Positions 31,957 through 44,270 of a DNA stretch of 64,000 bases are shown one piece after another; positions within the stretch are counted from its first letter, which is position 1, and each line of letters starts with the position of its first letter. The translations under genes were made by a program, and so were the position numbers. The notes under the pieces were generated by a model that worked only from the letters and a program-made list of their open reading frames with translations, had not been told where the DNA came from and ran no database searches. The DNA is taken from contig CATKHK010000013.1 in NCBI GenBank assembly GCA_949751835.1, forward strand, positions 124,001 to 188,000, in the 5' to 3' direction. The stretch is from Blepharisma japonicum (lineage: Eukaryota > Ciliophora > Heterotrichea > Heterotrichida > Blepharismidae).

Positions 31957-32157
31957 TTAAAAGACAATACACGTAAGGCATGTGCCTTCTTGCTTTTCTT
32001 CAAGATTATATTGTTTATATGATTCTACTTCATGAATGTCTGCTATTGAACTTGTCTCAGAATTAGAGTTATCTCTGAATGATACTCTCTTTTTATATTT
32101 CACATCCAGTTCTAATTTTTTGCTTTTCAAAATAGGTCTGCTGTTATTTAGGTCCAT
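31957..32157 (-). CDS. Small protein with PP1-docking-like and CaaX-like motifs
   Basis: Short protein of 66 aa with two recognisable short motifs. Residues 22-27 (KKRVSF) fit the RVxF docking motif for protein phosphatase 1, preceded by PILKSKK as in several PP1 regulators. The last four residues CIVF fit a CaaX prenylation box, and a second Cys three residues earlier (CLTCIVF) could be palmitoylated. Together these suggest a membrane-tethered PP1 regulator; this is inference from short motifs. It starts at an ATG and ends at TAA, with an isolated position between two larger gaps. The small size leaves a chance that it is a random open frame. Confidence 0.55.
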   Translation of the reverse strand: MDLNNSRPILKSKKLELDVKYKKRVSFRDNSNSETSSIADIHEVESYKQYNLEEKQEGTCLTCIVF

Positions 32158-32359
32158 TTCATATATATTATATTAAAATCATTACCAAATATAATGGGTA
32201 AATTAGTAAATTATCTCCAAATTGCCATACTTTTAATTAAAACCCCACTCCATTTGTATAAAGCTAAAAATATAATAAGAATTTTTTATTATTGATAATT
32301 CAAGCTCTAGATTAAAATTAAAAAATTAATTTAATTTCACTAATATACAAAACTCATAA

Positions 32360-32878
32360 ATGGATATTCGCCAGACTGAAAGCTTCAAAGAAAAGCAAAG
32401 GATGATGCTTCGAGAGCAAGCAAAAAGAGAGCTTTCAGCAGTCCATATTTTAACACAATTTTATAGAGCTGAAGAACTTAGAGCTAAAGTATACGAAAAC
32501 AATCCTATTGGCAATCAAGGAATTATGGCTTTTTTCATGCTATCTGCTCTTGGGTTATCGCTGATCTCATATTCAGGGAAATTCAAAAAAAATTATCCAA
32601 GGTTTTCATCAATTTTTGGTGAATCAGTTCTGACTAGAGGAATTATTATTTATATGAGTGCATATATTGGCAGACTTGCAGAACAGCTTAATGTTGAGTA
32701 TAATCTTCAAAAAGATGCTTTTAAGGAGTACATGTCTGCATATGATTATTACGAAAAGATAAAAAATAGAAAGCTGCAAACATTAGGTTATGTTAAAAGA
32801 CTTGAGCTACTAACAGGAATCAAACTGAGTTCTTCAGTAAATGAAGAAGATTCTAAGAAAGAGCAAGAAGGAAGTTAA
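32360..32878 (+). CDS. Two-segment membrane protein, unrecognised
   Basis: Protein of 172 aa with a clear hydrophobic segment at residues 54-71 (IMAFFMLSALGLSLISYS) and a weaker one near 88-104 (ESVLTRGIIIYMSAYIG). The N-terminus is a charged amphipathic helix, and the C-terminal 60 residues are charged and helical (YNLQKDAFKEYMSAYDYYEK). It might be mitochondrial or an endomembrane protein. No family is recognised. No TGA codon or intron. It lies 141 bp upstream of the dynein gene on the same strand. Confidence 0.75.
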   Translation: MDIRQTESFKEKQRMMLREQAKRELSAVHILTQFYRAEELRAKVYENNPIGNQGIMAFFMLSALGLSLISYSGKFKKNYPRFSSIFGESVLTRGIIIYMSAYIGRLAEQLNVEYNLQKDAFKEYMSAYDYYEKIKNRKLQTLGYVKRLELLTGIKLSSSVNEEDSKKEQEGS

Positions 32879-33018
32879 ATTAATAAATATTAGTTACACT
32901 CTTTTGAAAAACAGAATTTTATGAATATTTAATCTTTTATAATGAATAATATTTAATATTCTTATTATCTTTGCTTGTTTAGTGCTTCATTAAAAATACA
33001 GATCAGAGATCATAATAA

Positions 33019-36000
33019 ATGAATAATAAATCTAATCAAGACAAAGACAATGAAAAGCCTTTAAAGATTTTAAAGCTAAACAGGAGAGAAAATAAATGCA
33101 TTGAGCAGACTGCAGTAAGTTTTAACCTTGATAAACCCAAAAAAACCAAAAAATTTCTATCTCAATATAAATCTGATTTAAAAGTGCAATTAAAAAGCTG
33201 AGAATTAACTCCCTCAAAACAATTGCCTAATAAAAGGCCTGTAGAAAAGTCCATAAATGCAAAATCTTTAGATCAAAAATCAAATTTTCCAAAGCCAAAA
33301 GATTTAATAGCTTCATTATCCCAAAACACCTATTTCACAGAAGAAGAAAATCTAATTACTGATGATTTAAAAGAAGTCAAAACTGGGGAAGATGTGATCT
33401 CTTTCTTTAAAAAACATGGAAACTACACCCCAGCTAAATTTTTTTATTGCAAAAATATATCAAATAATCCAAGGCGCTTCCGGCCTTATGACCTAATTGT
33501 TATTAATAAAAATGAAATATCAGGCGACCATTTTGTTCTATCATCTCATGGAGTTGTTAATGTTTCTTTAGAAAATATAGACAATTTTCAAACAGAATGC
33601 TGTGCCCTTGACGAATGGATGATGCAGAGCAGAAATTTTGATTTAATTAGAGAAATCAAGCTTTTTAAGCATTATTTAGCAGGGAAAATATTTTTTTTAT
33701 GAAGGGAAAAAAACAAAAAACGTAAATATTTGGCTAATAGAGAAATTTTGAGAAATAATTCATTATTTGGGCAAACTGTATTTGTGAGAAATATAACTAA
33801 AATTAATGAATTTATATATGAAATGGATAAATCTAATTGATTAGCTATGAATGATGTGAAAATAATTGAAATAGAAAATTTTAAAAATAGCCAAAGAGAT
33901 GCAAGAATTCATTCACAAAAGGCTCTTGGGATAATAATTAATAGTATCATGAAAGAATTATGGACTGTTTGGAAATCTGTAAAAAACCGGGAAGTTCTGC
34001 TACAAGAAGATATAGATATATATCGAAGAAAAAAGAATAAATCATTATTCCAACAGAAAAAGGAAGAGGAGGAAGTTAAATATAATATCATGCTTAAAGA
34101 AAGGCATATATGAATGTCAGGCAGTTATATCAGATTAATTTATTACATTATCATTGAAAATCTTGTTACTCAGCTGCAAACCAAAATTAAAGATTTTTTT
34201 GAAGAGTTATTGACAAAAAAGTCAAAGAAGTTTTTTGTTAGTATAAAATATGAAGAAAACTCATTTTATTTGTCGCCAAATAATCAGGAATTAATAACTA
34301 ATATAGAAACCATTATTGAAGAAACTCTATCTGATTTAGATAAACTTTACAAACTCAATTCTCATTTTAATGAGATTGTAGATCTTCATCATATTTCAGA
34401 TTTTCCACAACCTAAAAAAATTATAAAAAACATGAAATTTTTTGTCAAAATTGTAAAAATATTTAAAAATAAAATAGGCGAAGACTTTAAAGAAGCAGAA
34501 TGTAGTATAGAAGGTTATTTTGAAAAAATACGATTAATTTATCAATATTTTATATCCTGAAATTTTGACCAATGAAAGTTGGAAAATCATTCTCTTAAAG
34601 AAATAAATCAAGAAATAGAGAAAATAAAAGGATGAATTGCATCTGAAATTCCAAGTTTCATGCCTTTTCAGCTTCCATTGAATGAAAATAGCATTCTTTG
34701 TATAGACAGTAAAGCGATTCGACAAAAGATTGTTGATACTTTTGTAATAATTCAAAAAGAATTAAAAGAATATTTATATGAAATGATAATGGAAAAAGTA
34801 TCCCAAACAATTTATTCACTAAAATTAATTCAAAATAAATTGAAGCAGGATAATCAGAAGTTAAGCGAATTTGTAAATAATATTCAATTCCTTCAAGAAA
34901 GTTTAGTTCAAGTAGAGCAAGCAGAAGGCTTAAAAATTGAAATAAATAAAGCAGCTGTAGTTTTTTATAAAGAAAGAGGTGCAGAAAGTGCTTTAATTAA
35001 CGAGAAAATATATGAACTTGAAAAAGAAACAATTTCTACAAAATCTTTCTTACAGTTAACAAATCAAGCTCTCTCCAAAAATAAAAAACCTATTGAAAAG
35101 AAGCTGCTAATAAAACTCAAAGCTTTACAAAGAAAAGTAAACCAAGAATTAGTTGAAAAACTTAGCCAAGGAAAACTTACAAAACCTAGTACAAGTCCTA
35201 GCGAAGCTTTATTTGAACTAAATAATATAGAAGAAAATCTAACAAAACTTACCAAGAAATTTGAAAAATACAAAAATTACGAAATAGTTTTAGAAATAAC
35301 ATTACCTGAAATTACTGAGCTGGATTTAATTTGGAAACAATTAAAATCATGGCATCAATTCTGGAATTTAAGAAAAGAATGAGACACATTTTTTAGAGAA
35401 TTAATGTATGACAACTTTTTAGAGCTAAAAAAAGATATAGGCTTTGTTGTCAACCAATTTAAAAAAGAGCTCGAAATGGTCAAAATGAACCAAAAAAATC
35501 TTGAAATTTCAACCGATGCATTAACACAAGATTTCGGTGAAAAAATATCAAAAGTAAACAAAATAGTCCCTATAGTAGAAACTCTAAGTGTAAAATCACT
35601 GCAGCCAAGACACTGAGAAAAAATATTTAAATCTTTGCCTACAGAAGTCGAATATATTGAAGGAAAACAATACTGTTTATATGAGCTCCTAGAATGAGAA
35701 ATTGTTGCTATTACAGATAAACTTGAACAAGTTGCTTATGATGCAAACTCAGAACTAGACATAGAAACAGTGATTAACGAAATTAAAAGCAAATGGGAAC
35801 AAACAGTTTTTACTATAATAAAATATAGAGAACAAAAAGATAGATATTGTATTGGTGGCATTGAAGAAGTTTATAATCAGCTTGAAGACCATCAATCAAC
35901 TATTCATTTATTGTGGGGGAATAGATACTGTTATGAATTTCAAGAAAAACTTGAATTTTGAGAAATTAAATTAAAAAATATTAAAGAAATAATAGAAGAG

Positions 36001-39000
36001 TGAATAGCTTGCCAAGAGCTCTGAAGCTATTTTGAAAGCATCTTTAGTAATCGTGAAATGCAAAAACAGCTGCCTATGGAAACTGCGAAGTTTAATGTAG
36101 TTAATTATTTTTGGATAGATATAATGATTGCGACCTTTAAAAATCCCAGTGTTCTTGACGCATGTGAAATTTCTGGTATTTTAGAAAAATTGTTATGAAA
36201 TAAAAAAATACTTGAAGAAGTCCAAAAATCATTAGATGGGTATTTAGAGACAAAAAAACTGACTTTTCCACGATTTTATTTCTTATCGAACCAAGAAATA
36301 TTAGAAATTTTAAGTAAAGTGGAAAGTCCAGTCCAATTAAATCAGTATATCTCAAAATGTTTTAGCTCAATAAAAGAAATTATATTTGAAAAAGAAGCAG
36401 AAAAAATACAGGCTTTATCAATGATAAGCCAAGAAGACGAAAAAGTGGAATTTGTGTCTCCGTTGATTATTGAAGGAAATATTGAGCATTGATTAAAAAG
36501 TATTGAAGAAATTATCATAAAAACAATACATGATTATATTAAGAAAGCTCAAGAGACTTATCCATCTGAAAATATAGCCTGAAAAGAATGAATTTTAAAT
36601 TGCAAAATTCCTGCACAATGTATTTTAATAGGAAATCAAATTATATTTACATCTATCATAACTAGAGCTTTCGGCCATATTGATACCAATATTAATGATA
36701 ATGCTTTGCAAGATTTTTATAATTCTACAGATATTAAAATCGCAGATTTAATTTCCATAATTAATGGCAAACTTACAGAAATGCAACGGATTTTTGTTGA
36801 AAACTTAATTATTTTTGAGATTTATAATAGAGATATTATAGGAAGTTTAATTGAAAATTGTGTTAAAAAAGTGGAGGATTTTAATTGAGAAAAACAGTTT
36901 AAATATTACTGAGATTTTTACTCTGATAATTGCATAATAAAACAATTAGCAGCTCGTTTTTCTTATTCAAATGAATATTTGGGAAATACGCCTTGACTAG
37001 TTATTACCCCTCTCACTGATAAATGCTATTTAGCTTTAACCCAAGCTCTTAGTACCTATAATGGAGGAGCGATTGAAGGCATTCAATGCTCCGGAAAGAC
37101 AGAAACAATTAAAAATCTATCGAAAAGTTTAGGAATTTATTGTTTATTTGTAAATTACACAAAAAATTGCAATATTTTTTTGCTGGAACAAATATTATCA
37201 GGATGTGCTGTTGGAGGATTATGAGCATGCTTTGATGAATTTAATAAATTTTCTATTGAAGCTCTTTCTATTATGGCAGAACATCTTTCTGCACTTCATT
37301 TTTCCATGAGAAATAATAAAGAAAATTTTTTATTAAGCGGAAGACAATTGAAAATAAATCCAAAATGCGGGATTTTTGTAACAGTGAATGGAGTGAATAA
37401 TTTCGATTTGAAAATAAAATCTAAAATAAATCCATTGCAAAGTAGAAATGAACTCCGAAAGAGTCTGAAACTTTATTTTCGGCCATGCGCTATAGTAGAG
37501 TTGGATTATTTTTTAATTTGTGAAACAATTTTAAAATGCAAAGGATTTAACAACACAAAAGAATTAGCTCAGAAATTGATAGAAATTTACGAATCAGCTT
37601 CAAAAACGCTTTCTAAGCAATCTCATTATCATTTTGGAATCTCATCAATAAAATCTGTCCTAAATGCTGCTGGAAAACTGAAACATTCGCATCACTATTT
37701 GTCAGAAGAGACTATTCTTGCTAGAACAATCAAAGATTTTAATATTTCTAAAATTGCTGAAGAAGATTTAGAACTATTCAAAACAATTATTTACAGCCAT
37801 TTCCCACAAATAATTCCTCCAAAGAACTATGCTTATTTAGAAAATACAATAAGACATCGAATTGAGATGAAAAATTTTGGAAATTCAGAAAATTTTATTC
37901 ATAAAATAATTCAATTGCATGAATGTATCAAATCAAGACAGGGTGTTATTATAATTGGAGAAGCAGGTTGTGGAAAAACAACGATGTATAAGATTCTTGC
38001 TGAAGCCTTAAATGAGCTAAATGAAGGTGATAACATATCATATATTTCAATAAATCCAAAATCAGTTAATATACAAGTCTTATATGGAAATAATAATACA
38101 GATGGGCTTATTGCTAGCTTGATTAAAAATTACCTACATGAGGAAAATGATAATAGCAAAAAATGAATAGTTTTTGATGCACTTCTTGAAAGCTCATGAT
38201 CAGATCAATTAAATTCTGTACTAGATGATAATAAAGTTCTTTGCTTAAATAGTGGGGAACGAATTGCTATTAAAGACTCAAATTCTTTTATTTTTGAAAC
38301 AGATTTTCTTTATAATGCTTCTCCATCAATTATTAGTAGATGCAGTGTAGTTTATGTTAACGCAAATAATATTAAATGGGGATCACTTATAGATTGTTGA
38401 GAGAGATGACTTAGGGGAGAAGTTTCACATATAACCGATTATATAATAGAAACGACGAGAAGTTATATTAGTGGTCTAATTGATTTGGAATTTAAAAGAA
38501 CGTTTTTTGTATCAAAAAATCATATGGTAACCTCATTTTTGAATTTATTTAAGTCAATACTCAGCAAAGAAAAAATCTTAAAAATGAGGATTGATGATGC
38601 TAAAAAATTAGTAAAATTATATGTAATTTTTTCAATTGTATGATCATTTGGAGGAAGCCTTATTGAAGAAGATAAAAGAAAATTTGACAAAATATTAAAA
38701 GAAAAAATTAGATCTACAAATGAAAAAGAATACTTGTTTGACTATAAAATCGACGAAAATATGTGTGAATTTGTTTTATGAGATGAAAAAACAAATGAAA
38801 TAGCATGTAATAGCTCTCAGCCATTCCATTCAATTTTCATTCATACATCTGACTATGCTAGATACTATTATTTAAAAGAAAATCTTTTGAAATCAAATAT
38901 AAATGTTTTAATTTTAGGAGAATCAGGGATTGGAAAAACAAAATATGCTAAAGATTTTTTAAAAGGAAAAGAAAGTTTTATTTCAGCAGTTTTCAACTGT

Positions 39001-42000
39001 AACCGAAATTTTTCTACTCAACCCATTATAAATGCTATTGAAAATAAATTAAGAAAGCCAAACCAATGTATAAGAAAACCTCCAGCAGGCAGAAAAATGG
39101 TCATATTTGTTGATGACGTTAATTTATTACCAACTGAAGATTTTAATTCTCAATCAATATTTGAATTTATTCGCCAAACTATAGAAGGAAGCTACTATGA
39201 TATAAATAAATATTATTTTCAAAGTATAGAAGATGTTTATTTTATTGCAAACTATACTTTATCGAAGTCCAAACAAAATGAGCTTACTAAAAGATTTATT
39301 CGGCATTTTTATATTATTTTGCAAAATAGTCCAAGTCAAAAAAATATTGAAATTATATTTTCTTTGATTTTGTATGGATTTTTAGATGAATACTCAAACA
39401 AAAACCTATCTAACCTTATAAGTGTTATAATAAAAGCCACAATTGAACTTTTTTATAAAATTTCTAGCAGTTTTAAAGCGACTCCAGGAAAGAATCATTA
39501 TCAATTTAATTTTAGAAATTTATGTAAAGTGATACAAGGAATTATTATGGTGGATTATGATAAATTTATAGATAATAAATCCATAGCTATTCTTTGGGCT
39601 TATGAGTGCTGCAGGGAATTTAAAGATAGACTAAATAATAACGAGGATAAGAGCGTATTTGATAAAGAAATTGAAAAGCATATTCATAACGATTTTGGCT
39701 ACGAGATTGGAAAAGAGCAATGGTCAGATATAATTTTTAGTAATTTTATGGGTCAAGACGAAAAAGATTATATAATTTCTAAAATTGATGAGAATTTGAC
39801 AGAAAAACTTAAAATGGCTTTAGACAAATACAATGAAATTACATCCAGCGCATTAAATATTATTTTTTTTAAACATGCTGTCGAGCACTTATTCAGAATC
39901 AATAGAGTTTTACTACGCTCGAAAGGCCATTCTCTACAAATTGGGCTTGAAGGAAGTGGCAAAAAAACATTTTCAAAACTTGCTGCATTTATTTCTGGCT
40001 ATAAATTTCAATTAATTCACCCATCAGTTTCACAATTTAAAGAACAATTTAAGCTATGCTTAAGAAATGCTGGATGCAAAAATGAGGGATTTGTATTATT
40101 ATATAATGATAATGACACTATTAGCGAAACAATTCTTGAAGATATTACCAGCATTCTTAACGATGGTGAAATTTATAATTTATTTAACTATGTAGAAACC
40201 AAAGAAATTATCAATGAGATAAGACAAATTTTTGGGAAATCAAATAGCCGCTATTCAAATGATTATATTTTAGATTATTTTTTTCAAAGATGTAGGGAAA
40301 ACCTGCACATAATCCTAACATTTAGCCCAGCTGGAGATAATTGAATAAGAAAGATGAAACAGTATCCTTCAATTATAAACTGCTGCACAATTGATTGATA
40401 CGAAAATTGGTCTTTTGCATCTATGGCATATATTGCAAAATTCATTTTTAATGAAAATAAAACTCTATTTGATTTCGAAAAAATCCCAGCTGAAATTTTT
40501 CCAAAAATTCATTTCTCTGCTTTAGAATCTTTGAATAATCCAAATAAAAAATATTATATCCCACCATCTTCATACCTAGAGTTTATATCTTTTTTTATCT
40601 CTTATTCTAGTATTCTGAAAAATAGATCGATGGATAAGCTTTTCAGATATAAAAATGGGCTTAAAAAAATTGAGCATCTCAATGATATTGTGAGAAATTT
40701 ACAAAAAATTAATAATGAATTGGATGAAAATTTTGATTGACAGCAAAAAGAAATTGAAGAGCTTGAATCAGAAATAAATAAAAAAAAAGAAGAATTAAAA
40801 CCAAAAGAAGAAATTTGGAGAAAAGCTGATGAGCAATACAATGAAATGATAGAAATTATTAAAAAAGAAAGAGAAGCTTTAGAAAATGAGCGTGAGCCAG
40901 CATTAAATATACTACGAGCTGCAATAGAATCATTGCTTAATCTAAGCAAAAGCAAAATTCACGAAATAGTGTGATTTAGTAGGCCTTCTCAATTAGTTGA
41001 TCAAACTTTGAGGGCAATATGCTTGATATTTGGTGCAAAAGAAAGCTATGAAAGTAGCAAGATTTTGATAAAGCAAAACAATTTTATTGGAAACTGTGTA
41101 AACTATGATCTAGATAATATTTCAGAAAATATATTAAATCGTCTTGAAAAATACTTAAGCGACCCATTAATGAATATAGAAAGTATTAGAGCTATATCAA
41201 ATGCAGTAGCTGCTCTTTATGAGTGATTAATTGCAATACGTTCTTATGCAAAAATAAATTTACACTTAAAGCCTAAGAAAAAAAGCTTGGCTAATCACGA
41301 AGACAATTTATTAATAATGCAGTCCGAACTCCAGCAAAAACAATCTTCTTGGTGGGCAATACAAGATGAAATTATAAACTTGGAAAATGAATATAAACAA
41401 AAAATTGATGAAAATGAAGAAATTAAAGAGAATATTGAATTAAATGATTTAAAAATTAAAAAAATCCAGAAGCTATATGTTGATTTAGGGAATGAAAAAA
41501 TAAGGTGAAGGGATTCACAAAATTGGATTGAAAAAGATATTGAAAGTGTAGCTGGGAACTCAGTCTTATGCTCTGGATATGTGATATATTTAGGTCAATT
41601 CAATGCTTTATATAGACAAAAACTTATAAATGAGTGGCTAAAATATTTCCAAGATTTAGAAATCCCTTATACTGCGGATTTTTCTATTGAAAGATTTCTT
41701 TCAAATACTACCGAGACAAGAAAGATGATTGCTTTTGGATTGCCAAATGACAGTAATTGTATAGTCAATTCCATAATAATAAATAAGTGCAGAAAATGAC
41801 CACTTATAATAGATCCGCAAAATATAGTTTCAAATTGGATTAAAAATATGCATGGTGAAACACTTAAAGTAATGAAAAACTCTGAACCAGATTTTCTGAA
41901 AACAATAAAATGCTGCATAAGATATGGAAACTCTATATTACTTGAAAATATCAGTGAAAATCTGGATTATTCAATTGGTCCTCTGCTTGACAAAGAAATT

Positions 42001-42747
42001 ATAAACAAAAATGGCCAAATTTTATTAAAATTTGATGATGAAGAAATTTCTTATTACGATGGCTTTAGATTTTATATCATCTATGCTAAAAAAAATCCTA
42101 ATATTTTACCAGAACTTTGTGTGAAGATGACACTAATTGATTTTTCTCTAAAATCAAAAATAATCGAAAATCAGATTCTAAATGAAATAGCAAAATTAGA
42201 AATTCGAGGCTACGAAAAAAATAAAGCAAAAATGTCAGATGAAATTTTTACAAACAAAAATTTCCTAGAAGAAATTGAAGAACAAATTTTAACAACGATA
42301 TGTGAAATTGATGAAGAAATTCTGGATAATGATAATAATAATTTGGTAGAGATTTTGAGTGAAAGTAAAGCAAGCTCTAAAGAGATAGGCCTGAAGGTTA
42401 AGAAATTAGAAGATAATTTGAAAAACTTTGAAATTGAAAAAGAGAGGTATAGAAGTTTAGCAAAAAGATTGACAATACTTTATTATATTTTTTTGAATTT
42501 TCAATCCCTCAATCCTATATATCAAAAATCATTTGAGTTATATCAGGACATACTCAGTTTTGTGTCTAGTAACATAGAGAAAAATGAAAAAATGAGACAA
42601 AGAGCTAAAGATATAACTAAAACCTTTTTAGTGCTAGTTTCAAGAGAGCCCTTTATGAAAAATCAATTTATTATCTTACTTTTTATATTTTCTCGAGTAT
42701 TTGGAAAACAAAAATTAGAAAATCATTATAAACTTAAACGTAACTAA
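33019..42747 (+). CDS. Dynein heavy chain lacking AAA6 and the C-terminal domain
   Basis: Single frame of 3,243 codons with no TAA or TAG inside and over thirty TGA (Trp) codons. The tail and linker occupy residues 1 to about 1330 (FPRFYFLSNQEILEIL; EYLGNTPWLVITPLTDKCY). P-loops are at 1354 (AAA1, GIQCSGKT), 1647 (AAA2, GEAGCGKTT), 1967 (AAA3, GESGIGKT) and 2309 (AAA4, GLEGSGKKT). Walker B sites include CFDEFN (1404-1409) and FVDDVN (2030-2035). The stalk and microtubule-binding region (about 2540-2840) and AAA5 (PLIIDPQNIVSNWIKNM) are present. It stops where AAA6 should begin. Tail length suits a single-headed axonemal dynein. Several AAA motifs diverge from consensus. Confidence 0.93.
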
Positions 42748-43030
42748 GAATGCTATTTAAACTTATTATATATTTAGTTATCTTTGATAAGCCTATTTTT
42801 GGGGTGTAAAATAATTCAATAAGAAAAATAAACGCTATTTTGGCTTAGCCAAGCCATCATTTGGTTTGGCCACATAGGGATCTCACAGTCAAAAAATCAT
42901 TCTATTAGTAGTAGTTATCAAAGCAATTTTCAAGTATAAATTTTATATAATGAATTGCCTTTTTTGCATATTGGCAAAGTTATGCCAATTTGGCTTTGAA
43001 ATGTCAAAATTTATTTGGCTTAGTACTTTC
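42748..43030. repeat. Spacer with short GGCTTAG/GGCCA direct and inverted repeats
   Basis: The 283 bp after the dynein stop contain TTTGGCTTAG twice (near 42838 and 43014) and several TTGGC/GCCAA inverted pairs (42841-42871 and 42971-42997). No continuation of dynein coding sequence is visible in any frame. Confidence 0.45.
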
Positions 43031-43615
43031 CTATAAACTTAACTTTCTTTTTGAGCAATTTAAATTGTCATCATGAGATATAATTTTTATATTTTGGCAT
43101 GATTTCGAGGAGAGCAGCAAGGGTTCTTGAAATTCACTTAAAGAGGAGATTGAAGAATCATTAGTATCATCAGACACATTTGAGTTCGTAGAATTTTCAT
43201 GCTCAAATTTTTGTAAATATTCTATGAGAGGAGTTCCATTAATATCCAATTCTTCTAAATGATTGTTTAACTCTTGTAATAATGGTAAAGATAATTCTGT
43301 AACGTTATTTTGACAAAGACCTAAATATTTTAAATTTACTCCAAAACGTAAACATCTTATTTCTGAATCGTCTAGATAACATCCACATAATTCCAAATAC
43401 TCTATATTTTTACCACAGGTCAACATTAAATAATTTAAACTATACCCAGAAATCGAACCATCAATGAAATCGAATGCTTTGATGATATATTTACGCTCAA
43501 TAATATAACCTACTAAGTCAATTAATTCTGTTTCGATAATATAATGAGTCCAAAGACATTCGATTTGATGAGTTCCCGCTTGATCTGCATTTTCCTTTAA
43601 ATATTTTGGAATCAT
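43031..43615 (-). CDS. Short leucine-rich repeat protein
   Basis: Protein of 194 aa. Residues about 60-135 hold two or three LRR-like units (NIEYLELCGCYLDDSEIRCL; NLKYLGLCQNNVTELSLPLL; HLEELDINGTPL). The N-terminus is helical (ECLWTHYIIETELIDLVGYI) and the last 50 residues are Ser/Asn/Asp-rich and disordered. It is too short to form a full solenoid, so it may be a binding module or a shortened member of an LRR family. It starts at an ATG and ends at TAG. Function unknown. Confidence 0.72.
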   Translation of the reverse strand: MIPKYLKENADQAGTHQIECLWTHYIIETELIDLVGYIIERKYIIKAFDFIDGSISGYSLNYLMLTCGKNIEYLELCGCYLDDSEIRCLRFGVNLKYLGLCQNNVTELSLPLLQELNNHLEELDINGTPLIEYLQKFEHENSTNSNVSDDTNDSSISSLSEFQEPLLLSSKSCQNIKIISHDDNLNCSKRKLSL

Positions 43616-43873
43616 TATTTATAAATCTCTAGATTTGAATAAAATCGTATTATTGTTCTAATTTTGGTAATCCTTCCCAATAATGACAGTTAATTCTCGC
43701 TGATGATTATCCGCCCTCTAGGAGCAGGGTTACCATATTATAATAGCTTAAAGCTAATATTACAGAATACTTTGATAAATCCTCTATTCATTTTCTTTAT
43801 TCATTAGCCACACTTTTTGCGTCTTTTTCATTCATGCTGCTAATTGAAGAATGAAAAATCAAAACTTTGGAAA
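43616..43873. other. Spacer with GC-richer, coding-like scraps
   Basis: Part of a 655-bp gene-poor interval. Around 43690-43735 the base composition is unlike the surroundings, and a minus-strand frame reads INCHYWEGLPKLEQ before a stop. It contains a TAGCTTAAAGCTA palindrome at about 43744-43756. It may be the remnant of an inserted sequence; not identified. Confidence 0.35.
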
Positions 43874-44134
43874 TTACCTTGTTCATTGGGGTCTAGGGTT
43901 ATCAGGTTTGATAAACTTATCGACGATATCTTTGACTCACCTTTGGGAAACAACTCACATTCTGCTAAAAACTCATAAATTGCCTAGGCTATGCAAAGCT
44001 AGGTGGTTGGCTAGAATGAATGCCAGACCATCTTCAATATACTGAGGCACCAGATAGACGCGCTCAACCTTACCGCCATAGGGATTAGGATTAAAGCCAA
44101 TTGAGCTGCGAGCAAAGTTTTTAAACACTCACAT
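43874..44134 (-). CDS. Candidate 86-aa gene in a GC-richer insert
   Basis: ATG-to-TAA frame of 87 codons if TGA is Trp (five TGA codons). It is not visible under the standard code. The first half reads FKNFARSSIGFNPNPYGGKV and VERVYLVPQYIEDGLAFILA, well-ordered and protein-like, using codons such as GGC, CGC and CTG that are rare in neighbouring genes. The second half is Trp-rich (FSRMWVVSQRWVKDIVDKF). Either it is a small host gene, or the first half is a fragment of foreign origin whose frame stays open by chance. No family is recognised. Confidence 0.38.
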
Positions 44135-44270
44135 AAATGCGAGTTAGTTAAATTAATAAAAGAATCCAAATCTTTAACATAAAAATTTTTATTATAGTCT
44201 AATCTTAATATACTAAATTTCCACTATTTTCATACAATACACAATAAAAAATTAATATAAAATCTGTTAA

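Noticed and set aside
33019-42747. Dynein region as a pseudogene riddled with stops
   Set aside because: Every interruption is TGA and many fall at conserved Trp positions; no TAA or TAG occurs in the frame.
43851-44045. 64-codon plus-strand frame
   Set aside because: It lies antisense to the better-looking 86-aa minus-strand frame and has no recognisable features.
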